Assembly (NCBI GenBank): GCA_012932295.1
Contig: JAAONU010000022.1
Location: 1,525,094 to 1,589,093, forward strand
Direction of reading: 5' to 3'
Length of the DNA: 64,000 nt
DNA from: Cyclina sinensis
Lineage: Eukaryota > Mollusca > Bivalvia > Venerida > Veneridae
Shown here: one piece after another, positions 45,301-58,156 of the stretch
Position numbering within the stretch: position 1 is the first letter of the stretch
Layout: every line of letters starts with the position of its first letter
Notes under the pieces: model-generated
What the model was told of the DNA's origin: nothing
Database searches by the model: none
Seen by the model: only the letters and a program-made list of their open reading frames with translations
Program-made: the position numbers and the translations under genes

Positions 45301-48300
45301 ATCAACAAAGAGGTAAAACAAAATTGCACATTAAAAGGACACCAAAGTAAACAGAACTTTAACAAAAAAATCAAATTTTGTGCAATATCAGACATATTGT
45401 CAAAAAAAGAATTTGGAATTCAAATGGATAATGAAGTTGTTTTTCGCATTTCAACAATATTTTTGTGTTGTTTGTTAGTGTATCTTACAGACAGCAGTGG
45501 AACTCAAACTGACAAAGCAAGTTTGAACACAGTTGTTGATAAGGATAAAAATAGCTGGCACAGACTATCGCAGGAAAGTTTTGCTGATGCTTTAAACCTA
45601 ATTAAGAAGTCACAACTGTACAACAGAATACAAGAAGTCCTGGTACACTATGTTCAACATTTCCTCATTTATGGCAAAATGACGATGTTAACCAAAAATG
45701 GAGAAATAACTGTTCCTTTAACTGACCAAATTGAACGTAATCTTTCCATTATGGTTCAGCACATACTTCACATTGAATGCACATATGCAGCATTTAAAAA
45801 TGAAAAATCCGACTTTACCGACCCACTAAAAAAGTATCGCTTTATTCGTAACAATACAGTGGTGTTAGACAAGATTATAGAACATGCAAATGCATCATTC
45901 CGAGCTCATGAGGAACTTGAGAAGCGACAAGAGATCAGATTTTATAAATCTCTTAAGAATGATACCAAGTTTTTTAAAACTGACCATTTAAAACAAACTA
46001 TGACTGAACTAGTTGAGACCGAGAGAGCAGCAGCTTCATCTTTATCTGATCTAGTGAAAGGGAAGTTATATGGCAGCAATACAGAAGAACTGAATGCTGA
46101 GGAATGTTTGGATATTGGAAATCATGCAAGTGTGGAAAATATAAATCAGACCATTCAATTCTATGAAGCTGCCATTCGCCGACTGGATATGCATGATTAT
46201 GTCTTACTGAATAAATCACAGGTAAGAAAACAGGGCACTAGTCATTTCCTTCTTCCTTGTTTAGAAAAATCATTCAACATCTAGGTCACTCGTATATAAT
46301 GTAAATCTCATAAAGCAGGGTTGCAATAAAGCTATCAATATGTTGGTTTCAACTTGAGTGTACATCGTCATAGAAGCACAAAAATCATATAATTCTTTCC
46401 TGGCGAAAGTATTGGAAGGACAGACAAATTTTTTCTTAGTACTCTGTACTCCTAATTTATCAAGATTTTCTTGATCATGTTTCCTCTATACAAGGATTTT
46501 CAGGTAACATCAAGGTAATTTTTTATTAGGAATCTGATTTTAAAGACTAATCTTAAAAGAAGTTACATTCCCAGCTTTCTGTCTGATACTTTAAACTGAA
46601 AAAAAAAGGAAAATCAAAGTACTGAAAACACCAAAAGAGTTTATTAGCATGACAACTACCCAAATACGAACAAAGTGATTTGACTCCTGTCTTGAAAATC
46701 AAACTGTCAAAGCAAGTTCAACATTTAAATGCAAGTTGTTTGATATGAACTGTATTCTAATTTTTTCTCATTTCAGATATTGCAGAAAGTAATCAACTTT
46801 TACACTCCATATGGAAAAGTTTGCCAAGGCAGAGTACGCAAACTTAAGGATAAACTTGAAAAATCACTGACTGAAGATGATGGAAATGATGATGATGAAA
46901 AAACTGATGGCAAAGAAGAAAATGAAACTTATGGTAATGGTGAATGGGTAGCTGTTGAAAACACTGAAAAAACTGATGTAAATCGAGCAAACAAAACAAA
47001 CAAAAAAGACGAAAATGGTGAAAATGATGAAAAAGTTACAAATGAAACTAAAAATACTGTTGAAAATAAAGAAAATGTAAGTAATAAAAATGGACATAAG
47101 GTAAATAAAAGAGCACATATGGAAGAAGGCATAAGAGATGAATCAAAGAAAATTAAAGGAAAATTGGGTGTTAATTCCAATGAAACTGTTGAAAACTTGG
47201 AAGATATTACAGCAGAAAGCCCTCACACAGATGATGAAGAGTGTGTTAAGGAAATAATAAACAAATTTTCTAGACAGTTTGTATCCAAACATGATGAACT
47301 ATGAGACAGAAAACAAAATTGAAAGGATTTATTGTCTAATGTGTGCAAAATTAATATTATATTTGTTGCATCCTGTACCTACTTGACTGATTTCAGTAAA
47401 AGATAAATCAATGGATGGGTGTATATTGTTATTTTTTTTAATGACAAATATTCTCATTTCTCTGAAAGGTGTAAATATTTCTACACAAGAAGAAAGATAA
47501 TTTTTTATCTCTATGAACCATAACTATCTGACTAATCTCTGTGACACATACTGGTGTGCGTGGTGATTAAATACATCCAATGACCCCTAAAATCTGCAAA
47601 CATTTCTATACTAAACAAGAGGGCCATGATGGCCCTTAATCACTCACCAGTGTCCCATTGCTAAGAGACCAAAACTCTAGAAGCCATGATGGGATGAAAT
47701 GGTTCAAGAAACAAGATGACCCATATTTAGATTCCACCTACAGATTATCAAAACAATCATTCTGACAAGTTTTCATGCCATTTGGACAAAAAAAAAAGAC
47801 CTCTAAAGTGTTAACATGGTAAATCTGTGTTTTAAAGCAATGACCAAGTTTTTGACCCCTGACTGACCTACATGTCATCAATACAAACATTCTGAAAAAA
47901 ATTCAATGATATTTGGAAAGGAAATGTAGCCTCTAGAGCGTTAACAAGGTTTTCTATGTTTTGACCCCATGACCTAGTTTCTGAACCCAGATGACCCCTA
48001 TTCAAACTTGACCTTAATATCATCAAAACAAACATTCGGACAAATTTATATCACAAAGATGATGGGAAGAAAATGTAGGCTCTAGAGCGTTAACAAGGTT
48101 TTTCTATGTTTTGTGTGACCTTGTTTTTGACCCAAGATGACTCATATTTGAATTTGACCTAGTATTCATCAAGACAAACATTCTGACAAGTTTTCGTTTT
48201 ATTTGAATAAAAATGTGCCCTCTAGAGTGTTAACAAGGTTTTCTTTGATTCAGCCATGTGATCTATTTTTCAGCTACATAACCCACATTTGAACTTGTCC

Positions 48301-51300
48301 ATGATCTTACTGAGACTATCATTCTGAAGAAGTTTTATGATAATTAGGTAAAAAATGTAACCCCTTGAGTGTTAACGAACCACATGTGGATGAAAGACGA
48401 CAGACACAAGACATACAAGGATCCTAAAAGCTCACCCTGAGCTGTGCTCAGTTGAGCTAAAAAGAAGGTAACTTAATATCTCAAAACAATTAATGGACCA
48501 TAACCCATGAACATACCTGACTAATCTCTGTGACACATATTGGTGTAGGTCTGTGAACTGTGATGACATATTTGCTAACGCTGCCAAACAATTTGTGTGT
48601 AAATACTTGTCCTAAAACCATAAATATATTCATTATTCTTAAGAAACCCAAATTTAATGAAATCATCTTACCAATAAATGAATCTTTCAAAACAATCTTT
48701 TTAATGTCTGTTAAAAGGTACTCATAAAATTCAACTTGGACATAAATCTTAATCAATTTAACAACATCAATTAACAAATTTAAAGCTGGTGATGATGATG
48801 TTAGTGATGATGATTACGCTGTCGTTGTAGATAATGCTCATGATGATGACACCAGTGATAATGATGATGATGGCAAAGTTGGAGTTGGCAATGCTGATGA
48901 TGTTGATGATGAATGATGATGAATAAGAAAACTTATGATCAATCTTACCCTCATTCTTGTAATATTAAATTGTATAGTTCTGATAACCACCAGTATAAGC
49001 AGTCCACCCAAGGATATCTCAGACATTGATCTTTCTTTAAACCATGGAACATTTTTCAGCGTCTACAAGAAATGACAAATTGTAATAGTACTACCCAAGA
49101 CAGTAGTATGAAGAATGACATATAAACATATAGGCTGAGATTTGGACTCCTCGCCCAAAGGTTTAGATTGGTTAGTTCCAATCTCACTAGGGATGGAAGT
49201 TTACAGTGACTTACCACATTCCACAATTATGGCAACAGTAATAGTTAAAATCTGGGAAACAGTCACCAAGTGGGATTAAATTTAGTTGCAAAGAACTTCC
49301 AATGGATGTAAAATAAATAAGGATAAACTACACTAACTCTAAGGCGAATAGCTTGCATCTAGCCTGTAAAATCTCCTTGTATCTTTAACAATCCTCTTTT
49401 TGGTGCAAGAACTTTAGGAAGCAGTCTCTGAGAGCATTTCATGTAGCTGAGATACAAGGACTGATTCTATATTAATTTAATTTTCATGTAAGAACAAAAT
49501 AGGTTAAATCTCAATTCTTTACTAGAATGAAAGAATAAAGACAGACTTACAACTTCGTGTATAGCCTTGTTAAACACGTCATCCTCAGATAAAACGAGCA
49601 GGATGATAAGTGCCATGTATATATGGTGAGAATTCTTGTCCTGGGCATGGTAAAGGATCTTCAACAACGGCATGACCTGAGAGAATATATAGTCATAATT
49701 CTTTCCATTTGAAGATTACATTGGCTTACATAGTGAAATGTCATTATATAGAAAAATTATCTTGTAAATGAATACAAAGATGTTTTTTTTTTTTATATTT
49801 TTCTGTACATAATTTTTCAAAGCAGGAAAATCTTAACAAGTTCTTTTTTTAAGAAAAACAAATATTATAGGGCTTGTATTTAAAATTCATTACCAGCTTA
49901 TTTGTGATAGTTTATTTTAACATGTGCCATTATGTAGTTAAAATTTCTTCCCCTTATTTGAGAAAACCCCAACATAAAGTTCTCAATGAAGACATAACAT
50001 ATTACAAATGGCCATTCTATATCTGACATTCCTATACATGTACATTTTCACGTTCCATCCATTTACTCTGGATGACACAAATACATGTAATAGCTCTCTT
50101 GAGTTTATTAGCTTAGGTCAGCTAAAAATGACAGAACAGACAATCACAACATATAAAATATGACCCTTATAATACACTCAACAAAATAAATTAAGGGTAA
50201 AGACTTGGGTTCATAGATTTTTTAAATGCAAAAATGTTCAAGTAAAAGTTAAATTGTGTTTTACTTTAGACACACCAGTACTTGTGTATATACGTGTTTA
50301 TCTACCTGTAGCAGCTCAATTACCCCATGCAGGTCTGTGCAAACACACCCATCCCTCAAAATCAAGTGAAAATCAAATGTGTAGAATAGTCAACATGACA
50401 TGAGCAGGTTTTAATTTGAATTTTTGATTCCAATCATCTGATACACTACAGAACTGATTAATGTGAAGAATCTCTGATGCCTAGAAGACACATGTTGGAG
50501 GCTGAGGCAGCCAGAGCAGTCGATCGTCTGCTGGCTGGGCAAAATCAGCGCGAGGTGGCCTATGAGCATGGTGCTAGCAAAAGTGTAATCCAACGACTTT
50601 GGCAAAAGTATCTTGACACATGCACCGTCAGAGTGGACGTCCAAGGTCAACATCTGCTCGGGAAGACCATGCCATTGTTGTCCTGGCAAAACGCCATAGG
50701 TTTGACTCGGATATTGCTCTAAATAGAGACTTCCAAACTGCTTCCAGTGATTGATTCTCAGCACAAACATATCGGAACAGACTCCTAGACGCTAATTTAC
50801 GTGCTCGCCATCCTGTGGTATGTCCTCCTTTAATGCCAAGACACCGTGTGGCCCATCTGGAGTTTTCCAGAGATCACGTTAATTGGCAACTCAGGCGCTT
50901 TCGTAATGTCCTATTCACCAAAGAGTCCAAATTTTGCCTGGACTTCCAAGATGGACGTCGGTGTGTATGGCATTAGCGAAATGAGTGCTTCAGTGAGTGT
51001 TGCATATCTGAACATGACAAGTTTGGTAGTGGCTCTGTTATTGTTTGGGCAGGCATTTTACGACGGGCATACAGACCCTAACATGTTTGTTAACGGCACA
51101 GTTACTGCTAGACGTTATACTGACGAGATTCTCCGACCTTACGTCATTCCATATGCTGGTGCAATCGACCAGGAATTCGTGTTAATGGACGACAGTGCTA
51201 CAGATCACCATGCGAGAATCATCAATCAGTACCTTGACAACCAAGGTGTTAACGTATGGAATGGCCAGCTAGGTCTCCAGACATGAATCCAATAGAACAT

Positions 51301-54300
51301 GCCTGGGACATGCTGCAGCGCTGTGTTTCCGTACGACAACGTCAGAAATGAGCTGGCTGCTGCCCTTACTGAGGAATGGGGTCTCATACCACAAAGGGAC
51401 ATGAAAAAGCTCATACGCAGCTTCCACACCCATGTCAAAGAGGTTATCTGAGCACGAGGAGGTCATACCCGTTTCTAAAATTTAACTGGTTTCCATATTT
51501 CTTAAGATAAGTCATTGTGTTTACCCCACCCACTAAGTCTCAAACACTTTAAAACTGATAGGGGTTGTCTTTGATTAATTGTGCTACTGTGTTTGTGAAA
51601 CACATGCTACTTTGAGTTTAAACTGGTCACAGATATAATGAATTTTTGTTGGATATAAACTTCAGCAATTAAAAAAGGTATGTCTTTAAGAACTGCTGTC
51701 ATAAGTCCTTGACCTTTAATTTCTTTTGTTGAGTGATAAAGAATTTATTATAACTACAACTCCAACATCTTTGGAAAATTCCATGAGAGAAACCTAACAG
51801 GTAATGAAAAGGCCCCTGAATAAACCTGAAATTAATCAAATTAACAGAAGAGAATAATAAGAATTCCACGGTGTCTCCATAATACTGAAGAAGCAATATT
51901 TCAAAAAGAAGCGTTGACAGAGTGAATAAAAAATAAAATGTACTGAATATTTATTACCAGCTGATCAATATTTGTGCGTGACAATATGAATGCCTTCATG
52001 TTTGGATTTCTGTGAATGAGTAGATATAACAGTAACGTTGTCTGGTCATCACGCAGAGTCGTACACATAGTCTTGTAGAGCTCTGTGAAGTCAACTTTAA
52101 ACGTCACCTGGGCCACAAGAGTCGGTCCAGCAGATTGATCTGAAACGGAAAACATTGCTGACAGCTTTGATGGTATGGTAAACTACGGTATTTATGTGTG
52201 TGGGAAATCAGAGCCTCTTAAATATTTTAGAGAAAAACATTACTGAATCATACAATATTTTTTTGTACAAGATTTTTTTTAAATGGAGTTATTACATATC
52301 AAACTACTGAACTTTGTTCCTGTGTTGTTGTTTTTTATCATTTGATTAAATTAATGCCCACTAACACAAATAGAGTTTAATCAGGTGATGTGTGTATTTT
52401 ATGTAATTATCTTTCCCCGCAAGGACCAGTACAATACTGCCATCTTCCATAACGAACAGCCATCTTTCTCACATAAACTGTCATGATCAGGTGTTCGGGC
52501 CTGAACTACCATTTATCTGTGACAGGATTTGTGGTTGCAAGTCCACTTCACCACAGAGGCAGTCAATCAATCAAAAACAGTTTGTGCTATATTAGAAGCA
52601 AATCTTACATACAAAATGCACTATGAGTCAGAATGGAAAAGGACTTGCAAACATTAGGGCATTTTTTGGCAGGAATGGGAAGGAAAACTCTTGGGTGTAA
52701 TGGTGGCAAAAGGTCTCAAAAAGAGATTTTTTGGGGGGGAAGGAAATGTAAAGTAAAATGTCTTGAAAATGGTGACTACAAAACAGTATTGTAAAAGATG
52801 TGTTATGGCAAAGAGTCATGAATAGGATGTGTTTGTGGCAAAAAATCTTGAACATGTTTTTGGTAATGAAAGGAAAGGGTTTAAAACATTTGAAAAAAAA
52901 AGAAAGGAAAAATCATGAAAGACATTGGCACTAGAAGTAGATATGAAATTACTTACTTTTCGGCACCGGTTCTGTAAGTTATCAGAATATTTGTTGACCT
53001 CAACTTTACAATATTTTTTGTGTCCTGTTTCTTAATTTATTCTTATATTAAAACTGTCTTTGATGGGTATTTACTTACATTCACAACAAGTAACTACAAA
53101 ATTAGTGATGGTTCGTATGCAGAATCATTGAAACAGTTAAGAAGGGGAACATAACTTTCTAATGAAATCATAAGAGTTATGTTCCTTTAAAAAACCAAGT
53201 TGTGTAAGAAAATGTATACAAATTTTAATGAAAACACAGAGAACTATTTTTTAATATAATGATGATTGTGGCTTCTTGAGTTTGACAGACAGGTGTCAAT
53301 GCAATTATCTGAATCTTTTCTGTCTCTACCTTATTCAGTAAAACCCCGTGCATGGAGGCAATGATGAATGTAATGTAAAGGGAAGTAACTGCTTCATAGA
53401 GTTACCCACCCTCATGTTACTGCTTTTTTCATCAATATTTCACTATATATCCTGTGCTGCAAGCAATATTTCAGTAGAGGTACAGAATCTTAGACATATA
53501 ATCAGGTACGTATATAACTAACCTTGTGAATTTGTAAACTGGAAGAGAGCTTGTCTGTATGGATTGTTCAATGCTCTGTCACTTGTACAATGATTGGCTA
53601 ACACCAACAGAAACAGTAAGCTCTGATTGGCTAATAAAGTCTCGTTGTATTCTTCTTCAGGTTTCTTGTCATTTGATGATGATCCCATACCGAGTGTAAC
53701 CACTGACCAAAGACTTGCTGTAAGGAGTCAATAATCAAAGGGCTGAAAAAACTTCTTCTCAATTTACACATAAACTAAAGAAAAAACTTTAAACAACTGT
53801 AACAAAGCACTGGAAGTTCCTAATACTACCACACATGAAAACTACACAGTATACACTTATTGGAAACACAGAAAACAAAGTGCTGAAGGTCCCCTAAGAA
53901 TAAGTTGCCAAAAGTCCATAATGTATTTGTGCTACCTACATGAAAAGGATCATCTGGTAAAGACAAATATTAGCGGCACTATTTTAAACTATTTTCAGAC
54001 AAATACCTATTATTGCCCATAAAGACAACTGTGAAGTTTTCTTAATTTCAAATGTGAGCTTTCTTTACCTCTATACTGTGACCTTTACCTTTATTCCATA
54101 TTTCGGCAAAATTTAAAAGTTTTCTAAGAATCCCTTGAAGCATGACAAAGTTATGAGACAAACAGATGCACGTGTGCACACACTAACGCACATACATCAG
54201 ACTACCACTGTGACAATCATATTGAGCAAACAGCAATCTGGCTTGATAATAACGAGTAACCCAGGAATTCAATGAAAGGAAAGTCCATTGTTTGTTCCAA

Positions 54301-57300
54301 TTTTTCATTCATTTGTAAAATCAATAATTATTTCCCCTTGTCTCTTAGAATTTCTTGCATCATAATAAAATATTTGTTGTCACAGTTATCTTTCTGATAA
54401 GATGATTTTTTTAAAATACTGAGAAATTACCTGTGATAAATTTTTTGAAAATATCACAAAGTTGCTTACATGCAAGAGAAGCTGTCATACTGGCCAATGC
54501 TCCAACACCATCAGTTGTGTTTTTGTACAACTCAGCAGGACACTTTTCCTGGTTCATGTAATTTCTCAACAATGCCTTCACCATCAAACAGGCATGAATA
54601 GAACTGAAAATATAACAAAGACATTAAAACCTTAAATACGTACATGTACTTTGAAATTACATTAGCCTATTTTTAAATACCAAAGCTTAAAACCCCAATG
54701 GATCTTACACCCGAATTTCATTTTATTTTATTTCTGCTTTGTGCCTTTCATTAGTCTTTATGTAGACCTGCAGTCTACTAGCATTCTTCAAGAAGTACCA
54801 GTTCTGGTCTCCTATACAAAGAAAACTTGGATTTCTGCACCACTTCTTCTACTAGAGTAAGGTATCATTGCCTGTGACCCTAATCAGTGAGACCAAAATG
54901 TCTGGTGCCTTAAGACTAAACCTCTGTAAGAAATTTGCAAATTTCTTTGACAAGAGAATAATTATTAACCTTTATGTTGCTTGCAGGGATTGTCTTTGCC
55001 TTTGCAACAAGTGGAAACAAAGACTGGCACTGTTTCCCAAATCTTCTGTAAGTTTTAATTCAATGTCTCTCTAAATGATATTATGGATCTGTTGCAACAA
55101 AATGCTGGAAGTGTCCACTGAAAATTTTGTACAGGATTTTCAAACTCATGGCAGTCATGCAAAATGAATAATATGCCTGGAACTGTATGACCTGTTGCAA
55201 GACAGAAAAGAAAGGGAGGTGAATGTGTATATAAAGGTACCTACCATTTTCCCTCCATCATGTAGTGGTATAACCGGAACTTACTCGCCGGCTGCGGCTG
55301 ATACATCTGCACCGAAAGTAACGTCAACAATGTGTTCAAAGCCTCCAGGTGCAGAGCATATGTAAAAGTCCTGGAAACAGGAAACAGTAGTTTTTTTCAA
55401 TCATTTAACTTGAAACATGTGCAAATTGTGATCAAGTGCAAAGTAACACACACTCTAGTGACTGTTGTGGTAGGTAACACACTTGACTAATTATCCAAAG
55501 TTCAATCCCCAACTGCATTACTGACACACCTAAGACCCTTTTGGAGAAATCTTAGACCAAGATCCTTAATATATTACTTAAGTTTAGAATATAGAAGAAG
55601 CAGGTGTTTCCCCAAAACAGGAGCACTTCCTCTTCATGTAAATCTCAAGGTTCTGATTTTTTTTTCATATGAAAGTATTTTGATATGTCATTAGTTGAAT
55701 GTATTGCTGATGAATGAAGAAGTCAAATTAAAAAAGTTCATCTGGTTAAAGGAAGTAAAACACTTACAACACTGGGACATCAACAATCAGTTCTACCAAA
55801 GCATTCATCAGCTCCTCTCCTACAGGACTCGTCAAATCTGTGTCTGAATAACCTAAAATACAGTTAAAAAATCATCTGGATGGAAGCCAGCAAGCTCCAA
55901 TACTGAGAAAACTAGGGATGTTACCATTCACCAGTGTATGGATAAACTTTGTGCTGAATGTGGCTAGTACAAACTGTATTGGTACAAATCCACTGAACTG
56001 GTGAGGAAATCAAAGTTAAAAACAAGAGGGCCAAGATGGCCCTATATCGCTCACCTGAGAATCATTGCACAGAAACATAAAAAATCAGGATGTAAGTTAG
56101 TAGGTCAAGGCCAAGATCATCCACGGTCAAAGATTTAATCTGCATGCAAAATTATCTAATGTTTCATTGTTGTAGCTGAACAGAACGTCTTCTAAGAATA
56201 GGCCCTGTGACCTATTTTTTGACCCTGGATGACCCATATACAATCCCATCCTAGATTTTATCAAGACAAACATTCTGACCAAATATTAGGAAAAATGGAA
56301 TTAAAATACAGCTTCTATCGCATACACAAGCTTTTTCTAAGACTTGACCCCGTGACCTAGTTTTTGACCCCACATGATTTATATCAGCCTCAACCTAGAT
56401 TTCATCAAGACAAACATTCTGACCAAGTTTCATAAAGATCCAATGAAAAATACAGCCTCTATCGCATACAAAAGGTTTATCTAAGATTTGACCATGTGAC
56501 CTAGTTTTGGACCCCAGATTACCCATATTCAATCCCAACCTAGAACTCGTCAAGACAAACATTCTGACAAAATATTAGGAAAATCGAATGGAAAATACAG
56601 CTTCTATTTTTTTACACAAGGTTTTTCTAAAATTTGACCCCATGACCTAGTTTTTGACCCCAGATGACCAATATACAATCCTAACCTAGATACCCTAGAG
56701 ACAAACATTCTGACCAAATATTAGGAAAATCGGATGAAAAATACAGCTTCTATCACATACACAAGCTTTTTCTAAGATTTGACCCTGTGATCTAGTTTTT
56801 GACCCCAGATGACCCATAAACAATCCAAACCTAGATCTCATCAAAACAAACATTCTGACTAAATATTAGGAAAATCAAATGGAAAATACAGCCTCTATCG
56901 TATACACAAGGTTTTTCTAAGATTTGACCCCGTGACCTAGTTTTTGACCCCAGACGACCCATATACAATCCCAACCTTGATACCATAGAGACAAACATTC
57001 TGACCAAATATTAGGTAAATCGGATGAAAACTACAGCTTCTATCGCATATTGGACCCTGTGACCTAGTTTTTGACCCCAGATGACCCATATACAATCCCA
57101 ATCTAGATATCATCAAGACAATTATTCTTACCAAATATTATGAAAGTCGAATGAAAACTACAGCTTCTATCGCATACACAATGCTTTTCTTAGATTGGAC
57201 CCTGTGACCTAGTTTTTGACCCCAGATGACCCATATACAATCCCAACCTAGATTACATCAAGACAAACATTCTGACCAAGTTTCATAAAGCTCAATAAAA

Positions 57301-57994
57301 AATACAGCCTCTATCGCATACACAAGGCAAATGGGAACAGACGACAGACGCCAGACAGACGACAGACAGACGACGGACATCCAGCGATCACAATAACTCA
57401 CCCTGAGCATTCGCTCAGATGAGCTAACAAAAGATAGATAAAACTGAAAAGCATTATTTTTTATATTCTGCTTCATGTCAAACATTGAAAGGAAGATTAT
57501 TCAATCTACAAGGGGTGAAAGAAATCCAACAATATCTCAGACACTTTCAGTATATTCCTGTACTTAAAGCACAAATTCCTGTAGCTATTGTCAGTTTGAC
57601 AGTTTTTTGTTGTTTTTGTTTGCAAGTGAAATGTACCAAATAGATGTTGATATATATCACAATAAGGTGGGAAGTATGTACCATCTGTGTACAGATTCTC
57701 AAACCAGAATAGAGTTTGCCAGTTATACAGACTTAAAAGGTTTTTACTAAGTTCACTGTAACTAAAAGCTGACAAACACATTGCTATGTACAGTGTCGAC
57801 ATGCTACTGACTTAAGCCATTTTACCTCTTCCTACCCAGTAACAAGTAATACCCAAAATAACATACCATCTTTTTTCTGTGGCAATGCATCAAATTGTTG
57901 TACAAGAAGGTCTTCACTGAGATGTTCCACAAGGTATTTGCACACACTTCTTATAATGAATAAAGCATTGTATGTCTGCCATGTGAAAATGTTG
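42399..57994 (-). CDS. DYM: Dymeclin, twelve 3' coding exons (5' exons outside or unseen)
   Basis: Exons in transcription order: 57867-57994, 55768-55852, 55245-55370, 54470-54603, 53523-53717, 51958-52139, 49551-49676, 48949-49062, 48517-48611, 44242-44386, 43180-43476, 42399-42542. All are GT-AG and phases agree throughout; they encode 589 residues plus a split codon, matching human dymeclin (669 residues) from about residue 97 to the end. Diagnostic stretches are [112 protein letters not shown] and [15 protein letters not shown]. Dymeclin is a peripheral Golgi protein needed for Golgi organisation and trafficking; human loss causes Dyggve-Melchior-Clausen disease. The myristoylated N-terminus expected in the family is not in the visible exons. 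The exon at 44242 encodes a more acidic, Thr/Glu-rich linker than in human. Confidence 0.95.
45397..47304 (+). CDS. Predicted secreted protein nested antisense in a DYM intron
   Basis: Two exons, 45397-46221 and 46777-47304, with donor CAG|GTAAGA and acceptor TTTCAG. They join in phase 0 to 451 codons. An in-frame second ATG at 45424 gives a better signal peptide (MDNEVVFR then [13 protein letters not shown], likely cleaved near TDSSG), so the real protein may be 441 residues. Residues about 40-300 are helical and charged. The last ~150 residues are extremely Lys/Glu/Asn/Asp-rich and probably disordered ([30 protein letters not shown]). Many N-X-S/T sites occur, which fits secretion. No transmembrane segment follows the signal. 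I recognise no family. It lies entirely within the DYM intron between exons 48517 and 44386. A typical AATAAA is not seen right after the stop. Confidence 0.7.
47615..48460 (+). repeat. Dominant repeat copy R10, short but complete
   Basis: Starts ACAAGAGGGCCATGATGGCC and ends with hairpin AGCTCACCCTGAGCTGTGCTCAGTTGAGCTAA. It holds only about five ~145-bp units. It lies in a DYM intron between the nested gene and DYM exon 48517-48611. Confidence 0.8.
48786..48930. repeat. Impure GAT trinucleotide repeat
   Basis: Runs of GATGAT with interruptions, ending about 20 bases from the donor site of DYM exon 48949-49062. It is intronic; on the DYM strand it reads as ATC repeats. Confidence 0.7.
50173..51656 (+). 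mobile_element. Tc1-like DNA transposon, inactive
   Basis: The left end TACACTCAACAAAATAAATT and the right end AATGAATTTTTGTTGGATATA are imperfect inverted repeats flanking a ~1.48 kb element with a broken transposase. The size and the TA at the ends fit the Tc1 group. It lies in the DYM intron between exons 51958 and 49676, antisense to DYM. Confidence 0.7.
50477..51451 (+). pseudogene. Tc1/mariner transposase pseudogene
   Basis: An N-terminal helix-turn-helix is readable ([20 protein letters not shown], then IQRLWQKY). After about 50640 the frame shifts to [18 protein letters not shown], meets a stop (TGA near 50749), then [13 protein letters not shown], and later [19 protein letters not shown]. 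Another shift near 51255 leads to [18 protein letters not shown]. The spacing between the second catalytic Asp and the final Glu is about 34 residues, as in Tc1 (DD34E) enzymes. Several frameshifts and at least one stop make it non-functional. Confidence 0.8.
55440..55515 (+). repeat. Degenerate tRNA-derived SINE head
   Basis: CTCTAGTGACTGTTGTGG (A-box side), then AATTATCCAAAGTTCAATCC containing a near-perfect B box, then CCAACTGCATTACTGAC. It shares the AAT.ATCCAAAG phrase with the remnant at 17285. In a DYM intron. Confidence 0.4.
56022..57427 (+). repeat. Dominant repeat copy R11, complete
   Basis: Starts ACAAGAGGGCCAAGATGGCC (one change in the usual hairpin) and ends with CTCACCCTGAGCATTCGCTCAGATGAGCTAA. 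It is filled by ~145-bp units of a distinct subtype (CAGCTTCTATCGCATACAC, GACCCATATACAATCC), followed by an ACAGACGACAGAC stretch at 57340-57378. In a DYM intron. Confidence 0.8.
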
Positions 57995-58156
57995 CTAGAA
58001 AAGATTGAAAACAAGGAAATTAAAGATGCACACCCTAACATCTACAGTATATGTATTCTGTTTCTTCAAATCATGCAAATGTGAATGATATTGAATGAAA
58101 TGTTATCCACTGTAAAGGAGTCAGTAAAAAATTCCAAGTACAACTGGTCAAATGAA

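Noticed and set aside
46864..47180. Hydrophobic antisense frames opposite the nested gene
   Set aside because: They mirror the Lys/Glu/Asn-rich coding tail of the plus-strand exon and have no splice or start support.
50411..50770. 119-codon minus-strand frame
   Set aside because: It is the complement of the Tc1-like transposase region.
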